A stretch of DNA of 47,356 bases from contig JALSVQ010000101.1 of the NCBI GenBank assembly GCA_027073495.1, positions 1 to 47,356 on the forward strand. The letters are read 5' to 3'. Position numbers and translations under genes: made by a program. The notes beneath the pieces are model-generated. The model was given only the letters and a program-made list of their open reading frames with translations. It made no database searches and was not told the origin of the DNA. Shown one piece after another: positions 32,916 to 42,292 of this stretch (position 1 is the first letter of the stretch; each line of letters starts with the position of its first letter). This DNA is from Flavobacteriaceae bacterium. Its GTDB lineage: Bacteria > Bacteroidota > Bacteroidia > Flavobacteriales > Flavobacteriaceae.

Positions 32916-32930
32916 TTTTATTTGGTAAAA

Positions 32931-34124
32931 TTATTGATTTTTATAGCTTTTCAGTGCAAGTTCCAACAAGGCTGCTGCACGTAATAAATTTTCTTGTTTC
33001 AAAACATAAGCAATACGCACTTGGTTTTTTCCACTACCTGGAGTAGAATAAAATCCACTTGCTGGCGCTACCATAATGGTTTCATTAGTATCACTAAAAG
33101 ATTCTAGGAGCCATTGTGCAAAATGATCGGCATCTGCTACAGGAAGTTCGGCAATAACATAGAAAGCACCTTTTGGACTTCCTACTTTTACACCTGCTAT
33201 CTTTTGCAATGCTGCAATCAAAGTATTACGGCGCTGTTTATATTCTGTAAGCACCTCATCAAAATAAGATTGGGGCGTTTCCAAAGCTGCCTCACTTGCT
33301 ATCTGCGCATAGGTTGGCGGACTCAAACGTGCTTGTGCATATTTTAATGCCGTAGCCACAACAGCTTTATTTTTGCTTACTAAATAACCAACACGAGCGC
33401 CACACATACTGTATCTTTTGGAAACAGAATCTATCATAATAGCATGCTGTTCCAGGCCTTCAAACTCCATAATGGAGTGATGTTTCATTCCATCATACAC
33501 AAACTCACGATATACCTCATCTGCTATGATAAATAAATCATATTTCAAAGCTAAAGCCTTAAGTTTTTCAAGTTCTTCTTTGGTATAAAGATAACCCGTA
33601 GGATTACCTGGATTACAAATAAGAATTGCTTTTGTTTTATCGGTAATTAATGCTTCAAAAGTTGCTATTGGCGGCAATGCAAAACCGTTGCTTATATTAG
33701 ATTCTACAGGAACTATCTTAATGCCACTTGCTGTGGCAAAACCATTATAATTGGCATAAAAAGGTTCTGGGATAATAATTTCATCTCCTGCATCTGCAAT
33801 ACTTCCTAAGGTAAACAATAAGGCTTCTGAACCACCTGTAGTCACAACAATATCAGCAGAAGTCACGACTATATTATGTTTAGCATAGTATTTTGCTAAT
33901 TTTTCACGATAAACTTCGGAACCTTCAGAACGACTATAAGACAACACATCTACTGTAGTATTTTTAATAGCATCTAGCGCTACTTGTGGTGTTTTAATAT
34001 CAGGTTGCCCAATATTAAGATGATACACAGTAAGTCCTCTTTTTTTGGCATTTTCAGCAAAAGGAACCAATTTACGTATAGGAGATTCGGGCATCTTTTG
34101 CCCTTTTATTGAAATTTTCGGCAT
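32931..34124 (-). CDS. Class I/II pyridoxal-phosphate aminotransferase
   Basis: A 397-residue fold-type I aminotransferase of the aspartate/aromatic group. It has YHLNIGQPDIKTP near the start, VTTGGSEALLFTLGSIAD for cofactor phosphate binding, LICNPGNPTGYLYTKEEL with the conserved asparagine, IIADEVYREFVYDG with the aspartate and tyrosine that hold the cofactor ring, and SVSKRYSMCGARVGYLV with the Schiff-base lysine. The closing GSGKNQVRIAYVL carries the carboxylate-binding arginine. The amino-acid specificity cannot be fixed from sequence. It precedes murB by 15 bp. Confidence 0.94.
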   Translation of the reverse strand: MPKISIKGQKMPESPIRKLVPFAENAKKRGLTVYHLNIGQPDIKTPQVALDAIKNTTVDVLSYSRSEGSEVYREKLAKYYAKHNIVVTSADIVVTTGGSEALLFTLGSIADAGDEIIIPEPFYANYNGFATASGIKIVPVESNISNGFALPPIATFEALITDKTKAILICNPGNPTGYLYTKEELEKLKALALKYDLFIIADEVYREFVYDGMKHHSIMEFEGLEQHAIMIDSVSKRYSMCGARVGYLVSKNKAVVATALKYAQARLSPPTYAQIASEAALETPQSYFDEVLTEYKQRRNTLIAALQKIAGVKVGSPKGAFYVIAELPVADADHFAQWLLESFSDTNETIMVAPASGFYSTPGSGKNQVRIAYVLKQENLLRAAALLELALKSYKNQ

Positions 34125-34242
34125 AATATCTTCACATTTAATAAATGCAAATTTGCGAAAAAATATTGGCTTTAACTAGTTCTTTTTAACAATTTGATAG
34201 AAAATTGACTGCTCCTAATAAAATATTGAAAAACAACCATTA

Positions 34243-34437
34243 TTATCCTAAAGCTAATGAACAAGCACGTAATTCTGGTTTTTCTCTTGTAAATTTTATT
34301 AACCAAATACGTAATTCATCAACTTCATAAGGCAATAAACGGGCAACAGCCTTGTCGAGTTCTTTGCAAAATAAAACGGAATTAAAACTAACTTTTTTCA
34401 AAACTGACTTAGTGTATTCAAACATTGCTCTTGACAT
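34243..34437 (-). CDS. Small conserved protein, 64 aa
   Basis: A 64-residue protein starting MSRAMFEYTKSVLKKVSFNS and continuing FCKELDKAVARLLPYEVDEL. It is helical, with no signal peptide or membrane helix. I recall very similar short proteins in many Flavobacteriaceae and other Bacteroidota, which supports a real gene; no function is known to me. It lies 118 bp upstream of the aminotransferase gene and 78 bp downstream of the AIM24-family gene, all on the minus strand. Confidence 0.75.
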   Translation of the reverse strand: MSRAMFEYTKSVLKKVSFNSVLFCKELDKAVARLLPYEVDELRIWLIKFTREKPELRACSLALG

Positions 34438-34515
34438 CTTAATGCTATTTTAGTTAATCTATACTATTAACGAAACGAAGCATCTGAAAATTACATTCAA
34501 AATGTTAAAGTTTGC

Positions 34516-35316
34516 TTAAAAACGATTATCACCATCCAAAATATCACCAAGACCACCGAGAATACTACCTTCGCCTCTGCGTTGACCACCAGATTTTGGT
34601 GCAGAAGCTATAATTCTATCTGCCAATCTACTAAAAGGCAGTGACTGCACATACACCACACCTGGTCCTTGAAGTGTTGCAAAATAAAGCCCCTCACCTC
34701 CAAAAATGGTATTTTTGATTCCGCTTACAAATTCGATATCATAGCGAACACTATGTGAAAAGCCAACAACACAACCTGTATCTACACGAAGACGCTCTCC
34801 TGCTTTCAATTCTTTTTTATGAATTGTTCCTCCTGCGTGCATAAATGCCATGCCATCGCCTTCCAATTTTTGCATAATGAAACCTTCTCCACCAAACAAA
34901 CCTCTTCCTATTTTTTTTGAAAATTCAATACCAATACTTACACCTTTTGCAGCACAGAGAAAAGCATTCTTCTGACAGATAAATTTGCCTTGTTCCAAAC
35001 TCAAATCTAAAGGTATAATTTTTCCTGGATAAGGCGAAGCAAAAGAAACTTTACGTTTCTGAGCCCCTTCATTATGATAAACAGTCATAAAAAGACTTTC
35101 TCCAGTCAACACGCGTTTTCCTGCGGACAACAATTTACCTAAAAAGCCTGAGTTTTCTTGCGTTCCATCACCAAAAAGAGTGTCCATTTTTATATCATCT
35201 TCCATCATCATAAAGCTACCTGATTCAGCAACGACACCTTCTTGTGGATCTAATTCTATTTCAACAAATTGCATTTCTTCACCATAAATGATGTAATCTA
35301 TTTCGTGTGCATTCAT
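34516..35316 (-). CDS. AIM24 / TIGR00266-family protein
   Basis: A 266-residue protein of the AIM24 (TIGR00266) family, which has a duplicated beta-barrel tubby-like fold. Typical features are VEIELDPQEGVVAESGSFM near the start, SGFLGKLLSAGKRVLTGESL, ISFASPYPGKI-like FASPYPGKIIPLDLS, FGGEGFIMQKLEGDGMAFMH and the repeated IFGGEGLYFATLQGPGVVYV. The C-terminus is glycine-rich. Bacterial members are of unknown function, while the yeast homologue acts in mitochondrial inner-membrane organisation. It lies seven bases downstream of a DUF4442 gene and is probably cotranscribed with it. Confidence 0.92.
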   Translation of the reverse strand: MNAHEIDYIIYGEEMQFVEIELDPQEGVVAESGSFMMMEDDIKMDTLFGDGTQENSGFLGKLLSAGKRVLTGESLFMTVYHNEGAQKRKVSFASPYPGKIIPLDLSLEQGKFICQKNAFLCAAKGVSIGIEFSKKIGRGLFGGEGFIMQKLEGDGMAFMHAGGTIHKKELKAGERLRVDTGCVVGFSHSVRYDIEFVSGIKNTIFGGEGLYFATLQGPGVVYVQSLPFSRLADRIIASAPKSGGQRRGEGSILGGLGDILDGDNRF

Positions 35317-35323
35317 ACTGTTA

Positions 35324-35788
35324 TTATTTTTTTGGTTTTTTTAATTTTATACTCCATTCAAACTCAAATGCAGAGACAATATCGCCTTGAGCATCTGTGG
35401 CAACAGCGGTCAATACAATCACTTGCCCTTCTCCAGTAACTAGCGCTTCTTGTAGTTTTTCATCTATTGCTTCGCCATCTTCACATACAAAAGCAATGCG
35501 CCCACGCCCTTTTTTGGTAAACGTGGCATTTTGCTTGGTCACCAACATCGAAACAGGCTTTCCACATTCTTGTATTTTTTTCATCACCAAAGCACCTGTT
35601 GATAATTCTGCTGCCATTGCTTGAACACCGTAATAAAGGGAGTTAAACGGATTTTGATTTACCCAACGATGTGTCACTTTGACAACTGCTATTTTATTGG
35701 TTATTTTCCGTAAACGAACGCCTGTAAAAAATGCAGACGGCAATTTGAAAAGCATAAAAATATTAAGATTTGGTGGTGTTATCCGCAT
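35324..35788 (-). CDS. DUF4442 (hotdog-fold) protein
   Basis: A 154-residue hotdog-fold protein of the DUF4442 family. It starts MRITPPNLNIFMLFKLPSAF and has HRWVNQNPFNSLYYGVQAMA, the stretch usually containing the active-site asparagine or aspartate, and ends in a short basic tail. The family resembles PaaI-type acyl-CoA thioesterases, but enzymatic activity has not been shown for this gene. It sits upstream of the AIM24-family gene in a two-gene unit. No promoter box was recognised upstream. Confidence 0.88.
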   Translation of the reverse strand: MRITPPNLNIFMLFKLPSAFFTGVRLRKITNKIAVVKVTHRWVNQNPFNSLYYGVQAMAAELSTGALVMKKIQECGKPVSMLVTKQNATFTKKGRGRIAFVCEDGEAIDEKLQEALVTGEGQVIVLTAVATDAQGDIVSAFEFEWSIKLKKPKK

Positions 35789-35902
35789 TATGTTAATTAG
35801 TTTTGAGTTAGATTATACAATAAATTTCAGATCAAATTGTTACTTTTTGTAAAAGTAAGCGTTAATTTTTTAAAAATTAAACTTTTATATCAAATTATTT
35901 TA

Positions 35903-35910
35903 TACATTTG
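35903..35910 (+). promoter_or_regulatory. Bacteroidota -7 box for the T9SS-sorted protein
   Basis: TACATTTG, an exact TAnnTTTG match, 11 bases before the ATG at 35922. No -33 TTG was found. Confidence 0.5.
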
Positions 35911-35921
35911 CAGCAAGTTAA

Positions 35922-36305
35922 ATGCTTATGAAAAAAAAATTACTTTATTTATTCGTTATAGCTACATTTTTATTTGCCGAAAAAACCTTTGCGCAAAAAG
36001 AAACTTATGCTGATGATGTATTTGCTACAGAACAACTGGATGATCAAGGCCCTAAGCTAAGCAAAAACATATCTTTTTACCCAAATCCTATTCGGGATAA
36101 ATTTTCTATAACCAATGAAACAGGTGTTTCAATAGTTCGTATTGAATTTCATTCTATTGTAGGAAATCGTGTTAAAGTTCTTTTTATATCAGATAGCAAT
36201 AGTTTAAAAGATATTTACATTGATGATTTAAAACGTGGTATCTATTTTACTACGATTTATTTTGAAAATGATCAGGTACTTACTAAAAAGATATTGAAGA
36301 AATAA
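35922..36305 (+). CDS. Miniature secreted protein with T9SS type A sorting domain
   Basis: A 127-residue protein made of a signal peptide (about 1-24, ending TFAQ), a linker of about 20 residues, and a C-terminal type IX secretion sorting domain (about 48-127). The domain is recognised from ISFYPNPIRDKFSITNETG, the GNRVKVLFI strand, and LKRGIYFTTIYFENDQVLTK with its final KKILKK. There is no cargo domain to speak of, which is unusual for a sorted protein, although similar short genes beside xerD exist in related genomes as far as I recall. An ATG at 35928 is an alternative start. It would be exported by a T9SS encoded elsewhere. Confidence 0.85.
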   Translation: MLMKKKLLYLFVIATFLFAEKTFAQKETYADDVFATEQLDDQGPKLSKNISFYPNPIRDKFSITNETGVSIVRIEFHSIVGNRVKVLFISDSNSLKDIYIDDLKRGIYFTTIYFENDQVLTKKILKK

Positions 36306-36373
36306 TTTCTTTTTATTGACTATAATACTTCGTTGTCTACGCCCAGTATTCTTCAAATTTTTACTTTTCACTC

Positions 36374-36400
36374 TTGATTCGCAACTATTCACTACATTTG
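36374..36400 (+). promoter_or_regulatory. Promoter of xerD, apparently leaderless
   Basis: TTG at 36374-36376 and TACATTTG at 36393-36400, spaced 16 bases. The ATG of xerD is four bases after the -7 box, so transcription would start at or beside the start codon. Confidence 0.5.
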
Positions 36401-36404
36401 TCTC

Positions 36405-37301
36405 ATGAATTGGAAAACTGCATTAACAGCTTACAAAAACCATTTGCTATTAGAGCGTGGACTTTCTGAACATACTATTAGTAACTATCAGCTTGATGTC
36501 ATTAAGTTTATCAATTATCTTGAACAGTACACTATTACAAGTGTACCAGCAACTGTTAGTGAAGCGCACGTTCAGGAGTTTATTTATACCATTGCCAAAA
36601 TAATCAGTCCAACAACGCAAGCACGTATTATATCAGGGTTACGCAGTTTTTTTGATTTTATTATTCTAGAAGATTTACGCCAAGATAATCCTACTGCACT
36701 ACTGGAAACTCCCAAAACAGGACGTAAGCTCCCAGATACACTTTCATTAGAAGAAATTGATTTGCTAATTGCAGCAATAGACCTTTCTAAAGCAGAAGGC
36801 GAGCGCAACAGAGCTATACTAGAAACACTTTATGCTTGTGGACTGCGTGTCACAGAACTAACCACACTGCGCATATCTGATTTATTCTTTAAAGAAGGCT
36901 TTATACGCGTTATTGGGAAAGGTGACAAACAACGTTTTGTGCCAATAAGCGAACATACCCAAAAATACATAAACATATACAAAGACGAAGTACGTAAGCA
37001 TCAAAAAATACAAGCAGGGTTTGAGGATACACTCTTTTTAAACCGAAGAGGAAAACAGCTTACACGTGCTATGATTTTTACCATCATAAAACAGCTCGCT
37101 GTAAAAATAGATTTAAAAAAAACCATAAGTCCCCATACATTTCGGCATTCATTTGCTACACATTTACTAGAAAATGGTGCTGATCTCCGCGCCATACAGA
37201 TGATGCTCGGTCACGAAAGTATAACTACAACCGAAATCTATATGCATCTTGACAAATCGCATCTCAAAAAAGTAATGACTCAATATTTTCCAAAGTTTTA
37301 A
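36405..37301 (+). CDS. xerD: Tyrosine recombinase XerD
   Basis: A 298-residue tyrosine recombinase of normal length that with XerC resolves chromosome dimers at dif. The N-terminal SAM-like core-binding domain is at about 4-95. The catalytic set is complete: R148 (CGLRVTEL), K172 (GKGDKQR), H244 and R247 (PHTFRHSFATHLL), H270 (LGHESITTTEIY) and nucleophile Y279. Full-length and without mobile-element neighbours, it is the housekeeping recombinase rather than an integrase. In Bacteroidota a single Xer protein may act alone. It ends at a bidirectional terminator shared with the convergent receptor gene. Confidence 0.94.
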   Translation: MNWKTALTAYKNHLLLERGLSEHTISNYQLDVIKFINYLEQYTITSVPATVSEAHVQEFIYTIAKIISPTTQARIISGLRSFFDFIILEDLRQDNPTALLETPKTGRKLPDTLSLEEIDLLIAAIDLSKAEGERNRAILETLYACGLRVTELTTLRISDLFFKEGFIRVIGKGDKQRFVPISEHTQKYINIYKDEVRKHQKIQAGFEDTLFLNRRGKQLTRAMIFTIIKQLAVKIDLKKTISPHTFRHSFATHLLENGADLRAIQMMLGHESITTTEIYMHLDKSHLKKVMTQYFPKF

Positions 37302-37307
37302 AAATTA

Positions 37308-37338
37308 AAAGCCTTGCACAAAATAAGCACAAGGCTTT
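37308..37338. terminator. Bidirectional terminator between xerD and the receptor gene
   Basis: AAAGCCTTG (37308-37316) pairs with CAAGGCTTT (37330-37338) across a 13-base loop, between two convergent genes. T runs are short. Confidence 0.65.
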
Positions 37339-37346
37339 GAAGCAAA

Positions 37347-39473
37347 TTACAAATCTTTTAATTGATTACTACTTTTATCAGCGCTTATTGTCCAGAAATA
37401 ACCAATAAAAACACCACGCTTGACATTGGGTGTTATCGCCTCTCGTGCATACGTACCATTTATATTTGGTGTATTTTTATAGTCATAACCATAAACATTA
37501 TTAAAACCAAATACATTGGTTACCGAAAAATAGAGTATTTTTTGTTGACTGATTAAATACGCCCAATTAAAACTCACATTGTTATAGTTTTTTGTATTAG
37601 CTTGCATAAAACCACTTGCATTACGGTCATTATAAGGTCTTCCTGTGGCAAAATTATAAGCAAACCCTATTTGTGATTTCAGTTTCGAACTCCAATATTT
37701 TCCTACTAACGAGACATTGTGTTTAGAAGTGAAATTAGGTGTTGCTGCTGCTGGATAATTTTTATAATCGCGTTTTGAATCTAAGTAGGAGTACGAAATC
37801 CAATATTCAAAATTCTTAATACTCGCACCATCACGCCAAAAAATATCAATCCCTTTAGCATAACCATTTCCTGTTTGATTATAAGTACTCGATGGTAAGA
37901 AAGTCGCTGTATCGTATTTTAATAAATCATCATATTTTTTGTAATATGCTTCTGCTATAAACAATTGTTTCCCTTTTTTATATTGATAATTCGCAATATA
38001 ATGTGTTGCTTTTCTATTAGATATATTTGATGCATATTTTAGAATTTTGTTTGATGCCAATTGATAAAAATTGCCATAAGACAATGCCAATTGTCCATTT
38101 TGTGCTGTTTTCACTGCTAATGCTAAACGTGGCGCTAATTTAAATTCATCATTAATAGCGGTATGCTCTGCACGTAAACCAAACTTAAAACCAATATTTT
38201 TACTCAAAAACAAATCGCCTTCGGTGTAAGCAGCTGTGATATTATTGTTGAATTTTGATACTGTAGTAGTAGCATAATCGCTTTGAAGGTAAGAAACACC
38301 GCTTAGCAATTTAAAACGCTCCGAAAATTGATGTTTAATATTGGCTTTAAAATAAGCCCCATTTTCAAATTCTTTTAAGCTAGTCGCAAAACGTATAATC
38401 TTAGTTTTGTTATGCGAATAACTAGCACTAACTTTCAAAACTGATTTATCTCCTAATGAACCCGTATAAGATGTATTAACATAAACATTTTTATCATCTG
38501 AAGCAGTACGTATCTTGTTTTCAAAATTAATATTATCTTGAGATACATCGTAGTTTGTATTACTATAAGCACCATACACTTTCAACAATCCATTTTTCAA
38601 TTTTTTACGAAAAACAAGCTCTCCAGAACCTCCATTGTAGACTTTATGCCAAACATATTTATCGGGTATCAGTTTTTGATAAGGTTTCAGATTAATGTAC
38701 ATCGCATTGATAGACAGTGATGTTGAATCTTTCATAATAGTATGTCCCAGTGAAACTCCTAAATCCATCAAGTTAATATTAGTCTGGTTTTGCGTAGGAT
38801 AACTAATCGTATTCAAAAGTAACACACTAGAAAGTGCTTGCCCATACTCCGCGCTATATCCGCCTGTACTAAATGTAAAACCATCAAATAGAAAAGGGGA
38901 GAAACGTCCACGAGTAGGTACGCCATTTGCTGCCGCTGCATAAGGTTTAAAAACACGAGCTCCATCAATATAAGTTTGTACTTCTCCTGCCTCACCACCA
39001 CGTACATACAAGCGTCCATCTTCGGCTACTGTCTGTGTACCTGGCAAAGTATTAATTGCCGAAATATAATCTCCTGCTTCACCAGCTGTAGTCACAACAT
39101 CTAGTGGTTTCAAAACAGTCACTTTGGCTTTTCCTCCGGCTTGATATGCACCTGCTGTAAGTTCTACAGCATCTAATGTGTTTACAGATTCTTTGAGCTT
39201 TATTGTCAAATTTTTCATTTGACTAACCGATATCGATTTACGGTATGTTGCAAAACCCAAATAAGAAACAATAAGTGTTTGCAGTCCTTTTTTGGAACTG
39301 ACAAAAGTGAATTTCCCTTGTTCATCAGAAGTTGTTCCATCATAGGTGTTTTCTAAATAGATATTAGCTCCCAAAATTGGTTCGTCTTTGCTATCTACTA
39401 TTCTCCCATCAATACTTTGTGCTTGCAGGACTAGCTGAAAACACAATAAGCCAAAAATTAATACTCGTTTCAT
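37347..39473 (-). CDS. TonB-dependent receptor
   Basis: A 708-residue outer-membrane receptor. After a signal peptide (about 1-18, ending LQAQS) comes a CarboxypepD_reg-like domain (about 20-108, with VDSKDEPILGANIYLENTYD), a plug domain (about 115-225, with GDYISAINTLPGTQTVAEDG and LYVRGGEAGEVQTYIDGARV), and a beta-barrel to the C-terminus. The plug and barrel pattern is that of TonB-dependent receptors, here of the short form without a SusD partner. The ligand is unknown. It stands alone, convergent with xerD. Confidence 0.92.
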   Translation of the reverse strand: MKRVLIFGLLCFQLVLQAQSIDGRIVDSKDEPILGANIYLENTYDGTTSDEQGKFTFVSSKKGLQTLIVSYLGFATYRKSISVSQMKNLTIKLKESVNTLDAVELTAGAYQAGGKAKVTVLKPLDVVTTAGEAGDYISAINTLPGTQTVAEDGRLYVRGGEAGEVQTYIDGARVFKPYAAAANGVPTRGRFSPFLFDGFTFSTGGYSAEYGQALSSVLLLNTISYPTQNQTNINLMDLGVSLGHTIMKDSTSLSINAMYINLKPYQKLIPDKYVWHKVYNGGSGELVFRKKLKNGLLKVYGAYSNTNYDVSQDNINFENKIRTASDDKNVYVNTSYTGSLGDKSVLKVSASYSHNKTKIIRFATSLKEFENGAYFKANIKHQFSERFKLLSGVSYLQSDYATTTVSKFNNNITAAYTEGDLFLSKNIGFKFGLRAEHTAINDEFKLAPRLALAVKTAQNGQLALSYGNFYQLASNKILKYASNISNRKATHYIANYQYKKGKQLFIAEAYYKKYDDLLKYDTATFLPSSTYNQTGNGYAKGIDIFWRDGASIKNFEYWISYSYLDSKRDYKNYPAAATPNFTSKHNVSLVGKYWSSKLKSQIGFAYNFATGRPYNDRNASGFMQANTKNYNNVSFNWAYLISQQKILYFSVTNVFGFNNVYGYDYKNTPNINGTYAREAITPNVKRGVFIGYFWTISADKSSNQLKDL

Positions 39474-39649
39474 CTTGTTATATTTTTTAATTATAGCACA
39501 AAGATGAAACGAGTAACTAGGCTATAAAATAATAATTAGCTGAAACGTCAATATTTATTGATGAATTGTATTTTTAAAACAGTACGATTTAAACTTATTG
39601 TCTAGGGTTTCAATAAATAGGTCTTTTTTCAAAGTTTTAATCCCTATAG

Positions 39650-40555
39650 TTATTTTTCAACCACAAAAGATATAGCTAAGTTTCGAGTGAAATTTTCTTT
39701 ATCTTTGATTAATTTCTCACTATATTTATTGACTTGTTCCAACATGAACTTGGTCATTGAAACAATAAAAGGTTTCTTGGTTATACCAAATCGCACAGCT
39801 GTTCTTTGTTTGTAAAGGATATTGTTTCTATCGGTTAAAACAGGTCTAAGCTCCATTTTATTATTTGTAATGAATTTGCCTTGAGCATCTACATAACCTA
39901 TATATTCAATACCAAAAACGAGACCAGTTTTAGATAATTTAATATTATCTTTAGATAAATCAATTTGTAGCAAATCACGCTTTATTTTTTTTAGCTCATA
40001 AGGTTCACTAGCATATATTTTAGTTTGTAGCGAATCATTTTGGTATATATTCACTCGAACAAAAGCCTTTGAAGCATTAGAATATAGTGCTTTATGATAT
40101 ATTATCTTATCAAATTTAAAAGAAACAGTTTTTAATTTTCCTACAATCGTTTTATTTTTAGGTATTATAGTCGTAATTATTTCGAGCTTATGCATTAAAG
40201 GTGATGAACCAAAATATCTTTTATCGACATGAGAAAAAGCAACATTTTTTTCTATTTTTTTAGACGATAATACAATTTCGTCTAATGCAATGGTTTTTGG
40301 TTTTAAAAAAATAGTATCTGTTTGGGTTAAATCTACAAGCTGTTTTTCATAACCAAGATAGTAAACGGTAGCTTTTTGAATACGGTTTTTTACTATATTA
40401 AAAACACCGTTTTCATCACTATAAACTCCTTTATCATCTATTAGCATTTCGGCAAAAGGCAATGCTCTTTTTGTTATGGAGTCTAAAATAATTAGCTCTT
40501 TTTGAGCCAAAACATTGATAGTAAAAAACAACATTAAAAAGACTAAATTTTTCAT
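39650..40555 (-). CDS. Secreted protein with CarboxypepD_reg-like domain
   Basis: A 301-residue protein with a signal peptide (about 1-17, ending VLAQ), then a CarboxypepD_reg-like domain (about 20-95) with ALPFAEMLIDDKGVYSDENG, and a C-terminal beta-rich region (about 105-300) of unknown fold with VSFKFDKIIYHKALYSN. It appears to be an outer-membrane or surface protein of a kind common in Flavobacteriaceae, without known function. A -7 box at 40580-40587 precedes it, and it lies codirectional with but well separated from aroA upstream (94 bp). Confidence 0.8.
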   Translation of the reverse strand: MKNLVFLMLFFTINVLAQKELIILDSITKRALPFAEMLIDDKGVYSDENGVFNIVKNRIQKATVYYLGYEKQLVDLTQTDTIFLKPKTIALDEIVLSSKKIEKNVAFSHVDKRYFGSSPLMHKLEIITTIIPKNKTIVGKLKTVSFKFDKIIYHKALYSNASKAFVRVNIYQNDSLQTKIYASEPYELKKIKRDLLQIDLSKDNIKLSKTGLVFGIEYIGYVDAQGKFITNNKMELRPVLTDRNNILYKQRTAVRFGITKKPFIVSMTKFMLEQVNKYSEKLIKDKENFTRNLAISFVVEK

Positions 40556-40579
40556 AAAAGTTTGTATTAATTACAAATT

Positions 40580-40587
40580 CAAATGTA
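40580..40587 (-). promoter_or_regulatory. Bacteroidota -7 box for the gene at 39650
   Basis: Minus-strand TACATTTG, an exact TAnnTTTG match, 24 bases before the ATG at 40555. Confidence 0.5.
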
Positions 40588-40649
40588 ATAAAACACCGTA
40601 ATACAGTATCTTAACAAAATATTAATTATTTCTTAATGCGTTGCTAAAT

Positions 40650-41855
40650 TTACACCAACACGCTATCCAAATCATTCCAAAAATCGGAATATGACTTTTT
40701 AACGACTGTTGCAGCTGCAATATGAATAGGTACGCGCAAAGCCAAAGGTGCAAATGCCATTGCCATCCGATGGTCTTGATAAGTTGCTATAGTAATACCT
40801 GCATTAATTGCAGTTGAAGTAGCGAGTTGCAAACTTGTAGCTGAAATAGAAACTGTAGCGCCAAGTTTTGTTAATTCGGTTTTAAGCGCTTGCAAACGGT
40901 CAGTTTCTTTTATCTTTAAAGTATGTAGTCCTGTCAAATCACAAGAAATACCCAAAGCAAAACAAGTCACCACAATAGTCTGTGCGATATCGGGGGCATC
41001 TTTTAGGTCTAAGACTAGATGCTTGGTCAAAATGGGTGATTTTGACAAGTGCAAACAATTGTCTTTCTGAACAGTTTTTACACCTAATTGCTTATAAATA
41101 TCCACCAAAACACTATCGCCTTGCAAGCTGTTTTTATAAAAAGCATCCAAAACCAAAGTCCCTTTTTTAGACAAGGCTACAAGGCTATAAAAATAAGAAA
41201 CAGCAGACCAATCGGATTCTACAGTTATGGTTTTTTGTAAAGGTTTTATTAAGGGATAAACCGTTATGGTTTGTTTTTCAAAACTTGTTTTTACACCAAT
41301 TTCATGTAATAATGACAAGGTCATCTCGATATAAGGAACAGAAGTGATTTCACCTTGTAAATGAATAATTAATGGTTTACTAAATTGCGGTGCAATAAGT
41401 AATAATGCCGAAATATATTGACTGCTTACACTGCCATCTAAAGCAATGGAATAATTATTAAATTGCTTCCCTTTGATTTGCAATGGTGGATAACCTTCCT
41501 TTTCTAAATAAGCAATCGCTGCTCCCATATCACGAAGCGCATCGACCAAAACACCAATAGGGCGTTCTTTCATACGCGATGAGCCCGTTAGAATTTTTGT
41601 TTTACCTTCTTTTGACGCAAAAAAAGCTGTTAAAAAACGCATAGCTGTGCCTGCATGACCAATATCAATGGTTTCTTCATTGCTTGCAAGTGCTTCAATC
41701 AATACTTTGGTGTCTGCAGCGTTAGAAGCATTTTCTAAAGTCACTTCAGGAAATAACTGATTGAGTATCAACAAACGGTTGGACAAACTCTTTGAACCCA
41801 CAACGGTCAATTTTCCTGATACAGTTTTCTTAGTATAATCCAGCAATTTAACCAT
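40650..41855 (-). CDS. aroA: 3-phosphoshikimate 1-carboxyvinyltransferase (EPSP synthase)
   Basis: A 401-residue enzyme of the shikimate pathway that transfers enolpyruvate from phosphoenolpyruvate to shikimate 3-phosphate. Conserved stretches are VGSKSLSNRLLIL (substrate-binding lysine and serine), DIGHAGTAMRFLTAFFA, SSRMKERPIGVLVDAL, LKIKETDRLQALKTEL and YQDHRMAMAFAPLAL. The GTAMR element (GTAxR) is present. It is about 25 residues shorter than E. coli AroA, as usual in Bacteroidota. Its ATG shares a base with the stop of the MazG-like gene (TAATG), so the two are coupled. Confidence 0.95.
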   Translation of the reverse strand: MVKLLDYTKKTVSGKLTVVGSKSLSNRLLILNQLFPEVTLENASNAADTKVLIEALASNEETIDIGHAGTAMRFLTAFFASKEGKTKILTGSSRMKERPIGVLVDALRDMGAAIAYLEKEGYPPLQIKGKQFNNYSIALDGSVSSQYISALLLIAPQFSKPLIIHLQGEITSVPYIEMTLSLLHEIGVKTSFEKQTITVYPLIKPLQKTITVESDWSAVSYFYSLVALSKKGTLVLDAFYKNSLQGDSVLVDIYKQLGVKTVQKDNCLHLSKSPILTKHLVLDLKDAPDIAQTIVVTCFALGISCDLTGLHTLKIKETDRLQALKTELTKLGATVSISATSLQLATSTAINAGITIATYQDHRMAMAFAPLALRVPIHIAAATVVKKSYSDFWNDLDSVLV

Positions 41856-42184
41856 TAGTACAGCTTTTTATTATTATGATGTCTGTCGTGGTCACGCTTG
41901 GTGCGCTTATCCATTTTTTTATCAAAACTTGCTTGCAAATCGGTGTCTGTTTGATTCGCCAAACAAAGAACTACAAAAAGCACATCAGCAAGTTCTTCGC
42001 CCAAATCTTTTGTCTTATCGCTATCTTTTTCAGATTGTTCACCATATCTGCGCGCTATAATACGTGCCACCTCTCCTACTTCTTCGGTGAGCTGTGCCAT
42101 ATTGGTTAGTTCATTGAAATAACGAACGCCGTGTTGCTGAATCCAAGAATCTACTTGTTTTTGTAAGGTCGTAATACTTTGCAT
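41855..42184 (-). CDS. MazG-like nucleotide pyrophosphohydrolase
   Basis: A 109-residue all-alpha NTP pyrophosphohydrolase of the MazG/dUTPase-like superfamily. The metal-binding motif is LTEEVGEVARIIARRYGEQS followed by LGEELADVLFVVLCLANQTD, that is EExxE and ExxD spaced as in this family. It probably hydrolyses non-canonical or excess nucleoside triphosphates. It is coupled by overlapping stop and start to aroA downstream. The basic tail KRDHDRHHNNKKLY is unusual but short. Confidence 0.9.
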   Translation of the reverse strand: MQSITTLQKQVDSWIQQHGVRYFNELTNMAQLTEEVGEVARIIARRYGEQSEKDSDKTKDLGEELADVLFVVLCLANQTDTDLQASFDKKMDKRTKRDHDRHHNNKKLY

Positions 42185-42292
42185 CTTTAAAATAATTTGT
42201 ACTTTGCGTAAAAATACTATTTTTTAAATGAAATACCCTTTTTTAGCAACAAAATGAATGCGATTGGAACGGTTTTTGAATGCAATAATCTT

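Noticed and set aside
36405-37301. Tyrosine recombinase as an integrase of a mobile element
   Set aside because: It has XerD length and motifs and sits among core genes, with no phage or conjugation genes nearby.
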